Assembly (NCBI GenBank): GCA_018001225.1
Contig: JAGNIJ010000030.1
Location: 1 to 54,437, forward strand
Reading direction: 5' to 3'
Length of the DNA stretch: 54,437 bases
DNA from: Kiritimatiellia bacterium
GTDB lineage: Bacteria > Verrucomicrobiota > Kiritimatiellia > CAIQIC01 > JAGNIJ01
The translations under genes and the position numbers were made by a program. The notes beneath the pieces were generated by a model. The model ran no database searches. It was not told the origin of the DNA and saw only the letters and a list, made by a program, of their open reading frames with translations. Positions 52,834 through 54,437 of this stretch are shown one piece after another; the first letter of the stretch is position 1, and each line of letters opens with the position of its first letter.

Positions 52834-53479
52834 GTGAAGGAACTGCTCGGCGTCTTCAAGCCCCTGAACAAGGATTCCGAGATACATCGCCATCACCGCA
52901 ACCTACCCCACTGGCAACAACCCGACTGCACATATTTCATTACCTTTCGTCTTGCGGATTCGTTGCCCCCAGAATGAACTGAAGCTGCTGGTGGCCGAAC
53001 GGGAGTCCTGGCTGCGAGCGCACCCCGAGCCATGGACCCTGTCGACGCAGGAGGAGTATCACACTCTGTTCACCGAACGGATCGAAGAATGGCTGGACCA
53101 AGGGTATGGCAGTTGCCTGCTCGGTCACCCCCAAACCGGGTCAATCGCCGAACAAGCTCTCATCCACTTTGACCTGACGCGATACGCTCTCGACACCTAT
53201 GTGATCATGCCCAATCATGTTCACGCGCTCATTCAACCGGCGGAGAACCAGACCCTGCCGACTATCCTGCACAGTTGGAAGTCGTACTCCGCCCATGCCA
53301 TCAACGACGCCTTGAATCGGAACGGAACGGTGTGGATAGACGAGTATTTTGACCACGCGGTCAGGTCCGGAGATCAACTGGAGCATTTCCGCCGGTACAT
53401 TCTGGAGAATCCCTCCAAGGCGGGATTGAAAACAGGGTTCCGGGCGGGATCGGGATCTGGAATCAGGCTGAACGAGTGA
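52834..53479 (+). pseudogene. REP-associated tyrosine transposase (RAYT), frameshifted
   Basis: A first frame from GTG 52834 to the stop at 52977 reads HRNLPHWQQPDCTYFITFRLADS, the usual N-terminus (quoted in part: LPHWQQPDCTYFITFRLADS); the second frame, from about 52952 to 53479, continues with ELKLLVAERESWL, then the HUH motif VIMPNHVHALI and DEYFDHAVRSGDQLEHFRRY with the catalytic tyrosine region. A one-base or two-base shift near 52975 splits the gene. Programmed frameshifting is not excluded. The flanking palindromes are its likely substrates. Confidence 0.82.
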
Positions 53480-53486
53480 TGCGTTT

Positions 53487-54437
53487 TCACGGCCGGGACG
53501 GCCGTGCCACATTTGCAAAGCTGACCTTCTGCACGCTGATGCACTTCACGGGACACACCTCGAGGCAGGCGTTGCAGCGGATGCAGTCCTCCTGGTGAAT
53601 CCAGTAGAGGAACGGCGGCGAGCCCGGGAGAAGATGCTCGTCGCGCCGGTCCCAGCCCGTGATGCGATCCTGGCCGTCTTTCCGCAGGGCGCGCGCCTTG
53701 ACGATGCAGTCGGGCCGCGGCTTGACCTCGACGCACTGGTCGCAGTAGATGCAGCGGTCCATGTCGATCTCGTACTTGTAGTGGCACAGGTAACACCGGC
53801 CCGCTTCCTCGCGCGCGGGGCCGGGCTCCAGCCCCGTCTCGACCTCCGCCTCCAGTTTCCGCGCGCCGACCGGCAGCTCCGGCATCGGCCGGCGGGGCAC
53901 GGCGTCCATCGCCCGCGTCCGCGCGGCGTCACGGCCGGACTCGATCCGCACCGCGTCCTCGATGCGCGGACCGCCCATGAGGAAAGCGTCCACCTCGCGG
54001 GTAATTTGCCTGGCATGACCGATCGCCTCGATCAGGGTCGTGGCGCCGGTGGCGTAGTCGCCGGCCAGGAACAGCCGCGGATGGGGTTCCGCCGGGGCCC
54101 AACCCCGGTCCGCCTGCTGCCCGGTGGCCAGCAGGACGAGGTCCGCCTCGACGGCGAATTCGCTGCCGGGCATTTCCACCGGGCGGCGGCGCCCGTCGGC
54201 GTCGGGCTCGCCGGGTTGCGTGCGGGTGAACCGGACGGAGCGGACAGAGCCGTTCGATCCGTCGAAGGCCACAGGCGCGACTTGTGTCTCCAGCGGGATG
54301 CCCTCCTCGGCCATCTCCTCCAGTTCGCCGGGCGTGACGCGCATGTCGTCCACGGTCCGCCGGTAATACACGCCCACCTTCTCCGCGCCCAGCCGCAGCG
54401 CCACGCGCGCGCAGTCGATGGCGGTGAACCCGCCGCC
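53487..54437 (-). CDS. NAD(P)/FAD oxidoreductase with iron-sulfur domain (5' end outside window)
   Basis: The frame is open to the right edge. It begins in GGGFTAIDCAR (second dinucleotide-binding loop), then ATGQQADRG and LFLAGDYATGATTLIEAIGHA near 100-125, as in the small subunit of glutamate synthase and similar proteins, and ends with 4Fe-4S-binding clusters CYLCHYKYEIDMDRCIYCDQC (quoted in part: CYLCHYKY, CIYCDQC) and CIRCNACLEVCPVKC. The last 8 residues, VARPSRP, come from the REP-like palindrome at 53488-53506, which supplies the stop. It likely feeds electrons to a partner outside the window. Confidence 0.82.
   Translation of the reverse strand, partial: GGGFTAIDCARVALRLGAEKVGVYYRRTVDDMRVTPGELEEMAEEGIPLETQVAPVAFDGSNGSVRSVRFTRTQPGEPDADGRRRPVEMPGSEFAVEADLVLLATGQQADRGWAPAEPHPRLFLAGDYATGATTLIEAIGHARQITREVDAFLMGGPRIEDAVRIESGRDAARTRAMDAVPRRPMPELPVGARKLEAEVETGLEPGPAREEAGRCYLCHYKYEIDMDRCIYCDQCVEVKPRPDCIVKARALRKDGQDRITGWDRRDEHLLPGSPPFLYWIHQEDCIRCNACLEVCPVKCISVQKVSFANVARPSRP
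53488..53506 (+). repeat. REP-like palindrome 3
   Basis: CACGGCC-GGGAC-GGCCGTG, 9 bases past the RAYT stop. It lies inside the end of the oxidoreductase gene and encodes its last residues on the minus strand. Confidence 0.75.

Noticed and set aside
50976..52871. 631-residue minus-strand frame opposite the FrhB-type gene.
   Set aside because: Shadow; the plus strand has two complete 4Fe-4S motifs.
1..54437. CRISPR array.
   Set aside because: No direct repeats with regular spacers were seen anywhere, and no cas genes were found.

Overview
The window is high-GC bacterial DNA in two parts. From 1 to about 33.7 kb lies a mobile genomic island. It has a phage replication module at its left end, an accessory block rich in defence-type genes in the middle, and a tyrosine integrase next to a truncated tRNA gene at its right end. 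From 33.7 kb to the right end lies chromosomal DNA. A secreted PEP-CTERM protein, a beta-helix surface protein, a MBOAT/SGNH pair and RAYT-linked palindromes suggest a PVC-type organism such as Kiritimatiellota or Verrucomicrobiota. No rRNA or complete tRNA is present, so this is inference only.

Layout. 1-9.9 kb, almost all on the minus strand: the N-terminus of a terminase large subunit, small phage ORFs, a hairpin-rich stretch, then a compact replication operon (RecA-fold helicase/RepA ATPase, AEP-like primase, family A DNA polymerase, RecB-like exonuclease, SSB-like protein, RuvC-like resolvase, HTH protein) and a separate HTH regulator ended by a clear terminator. 10.2-11.5 kb: an HNH protein and a UDG-superfamily protein. 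11.9-21.6 kb: a DNA phosphorothioation (Dnd) locus: a PD-(D/E)XK-like protein coupled to a DndA-type cysteine desulfurase, a divergent dndC/small gene/dndD/dndE-HerA fusion operon, and a Dnd-associated methyltransferase. 21.6-24.5 kb: a reverse transcriptase preceded by a VirE_N/BT4734-like primase. 24.7-33.5 kb: successive modules, each ending in an integrase or an integrase remnant: a decayed integrase, a DUF2075 (Schlafen-like) helicase, a Fic protein, a second integrase tail, an AbiEi/AbiEii type IV toxin-antitoxin pair with a palindromic operator, an uncharacterised island protein, and an intact integrase.

33.6-33.7 kb carries the 3' half of an initiator-like tRNA-Met, which I read as the attachment site, with its terminator. 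The chromosomal side then has gene fragments (mscS tail, antiporter tail, 5'-truncated beta-helix gene), an ADP-ribosylglycohydrolase, a TIGR02453 protein, an MscS channel, a spermidine-synthase-like methyltransferase, a Ca2+/Na+ antiporter, a polysaccharide deacetylase, a Crp/Fnr regulator, an RsmB-like methyltransferase, CstA, MBOAT plus SGNH acylation proteins, a GT-C glycosyltransferase, a PEP-CTERM protein, an FrhB-type iron-sulfur protein, a frameshifted RAYT among three REP-like palindromes, and a partial iron-sulfur/FAD oxidoreductase.

The strongest candidates for undescribed biology are the RT plus primase pair (21580-24542), the nuclease-like gene coupled to dndA (11898-13187), the DndE-HerA fusion Dnd locus without a recognised restriction module, and the HNH/UDG-like pair. 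All sit in one island that appears to have grown by repeated integration.
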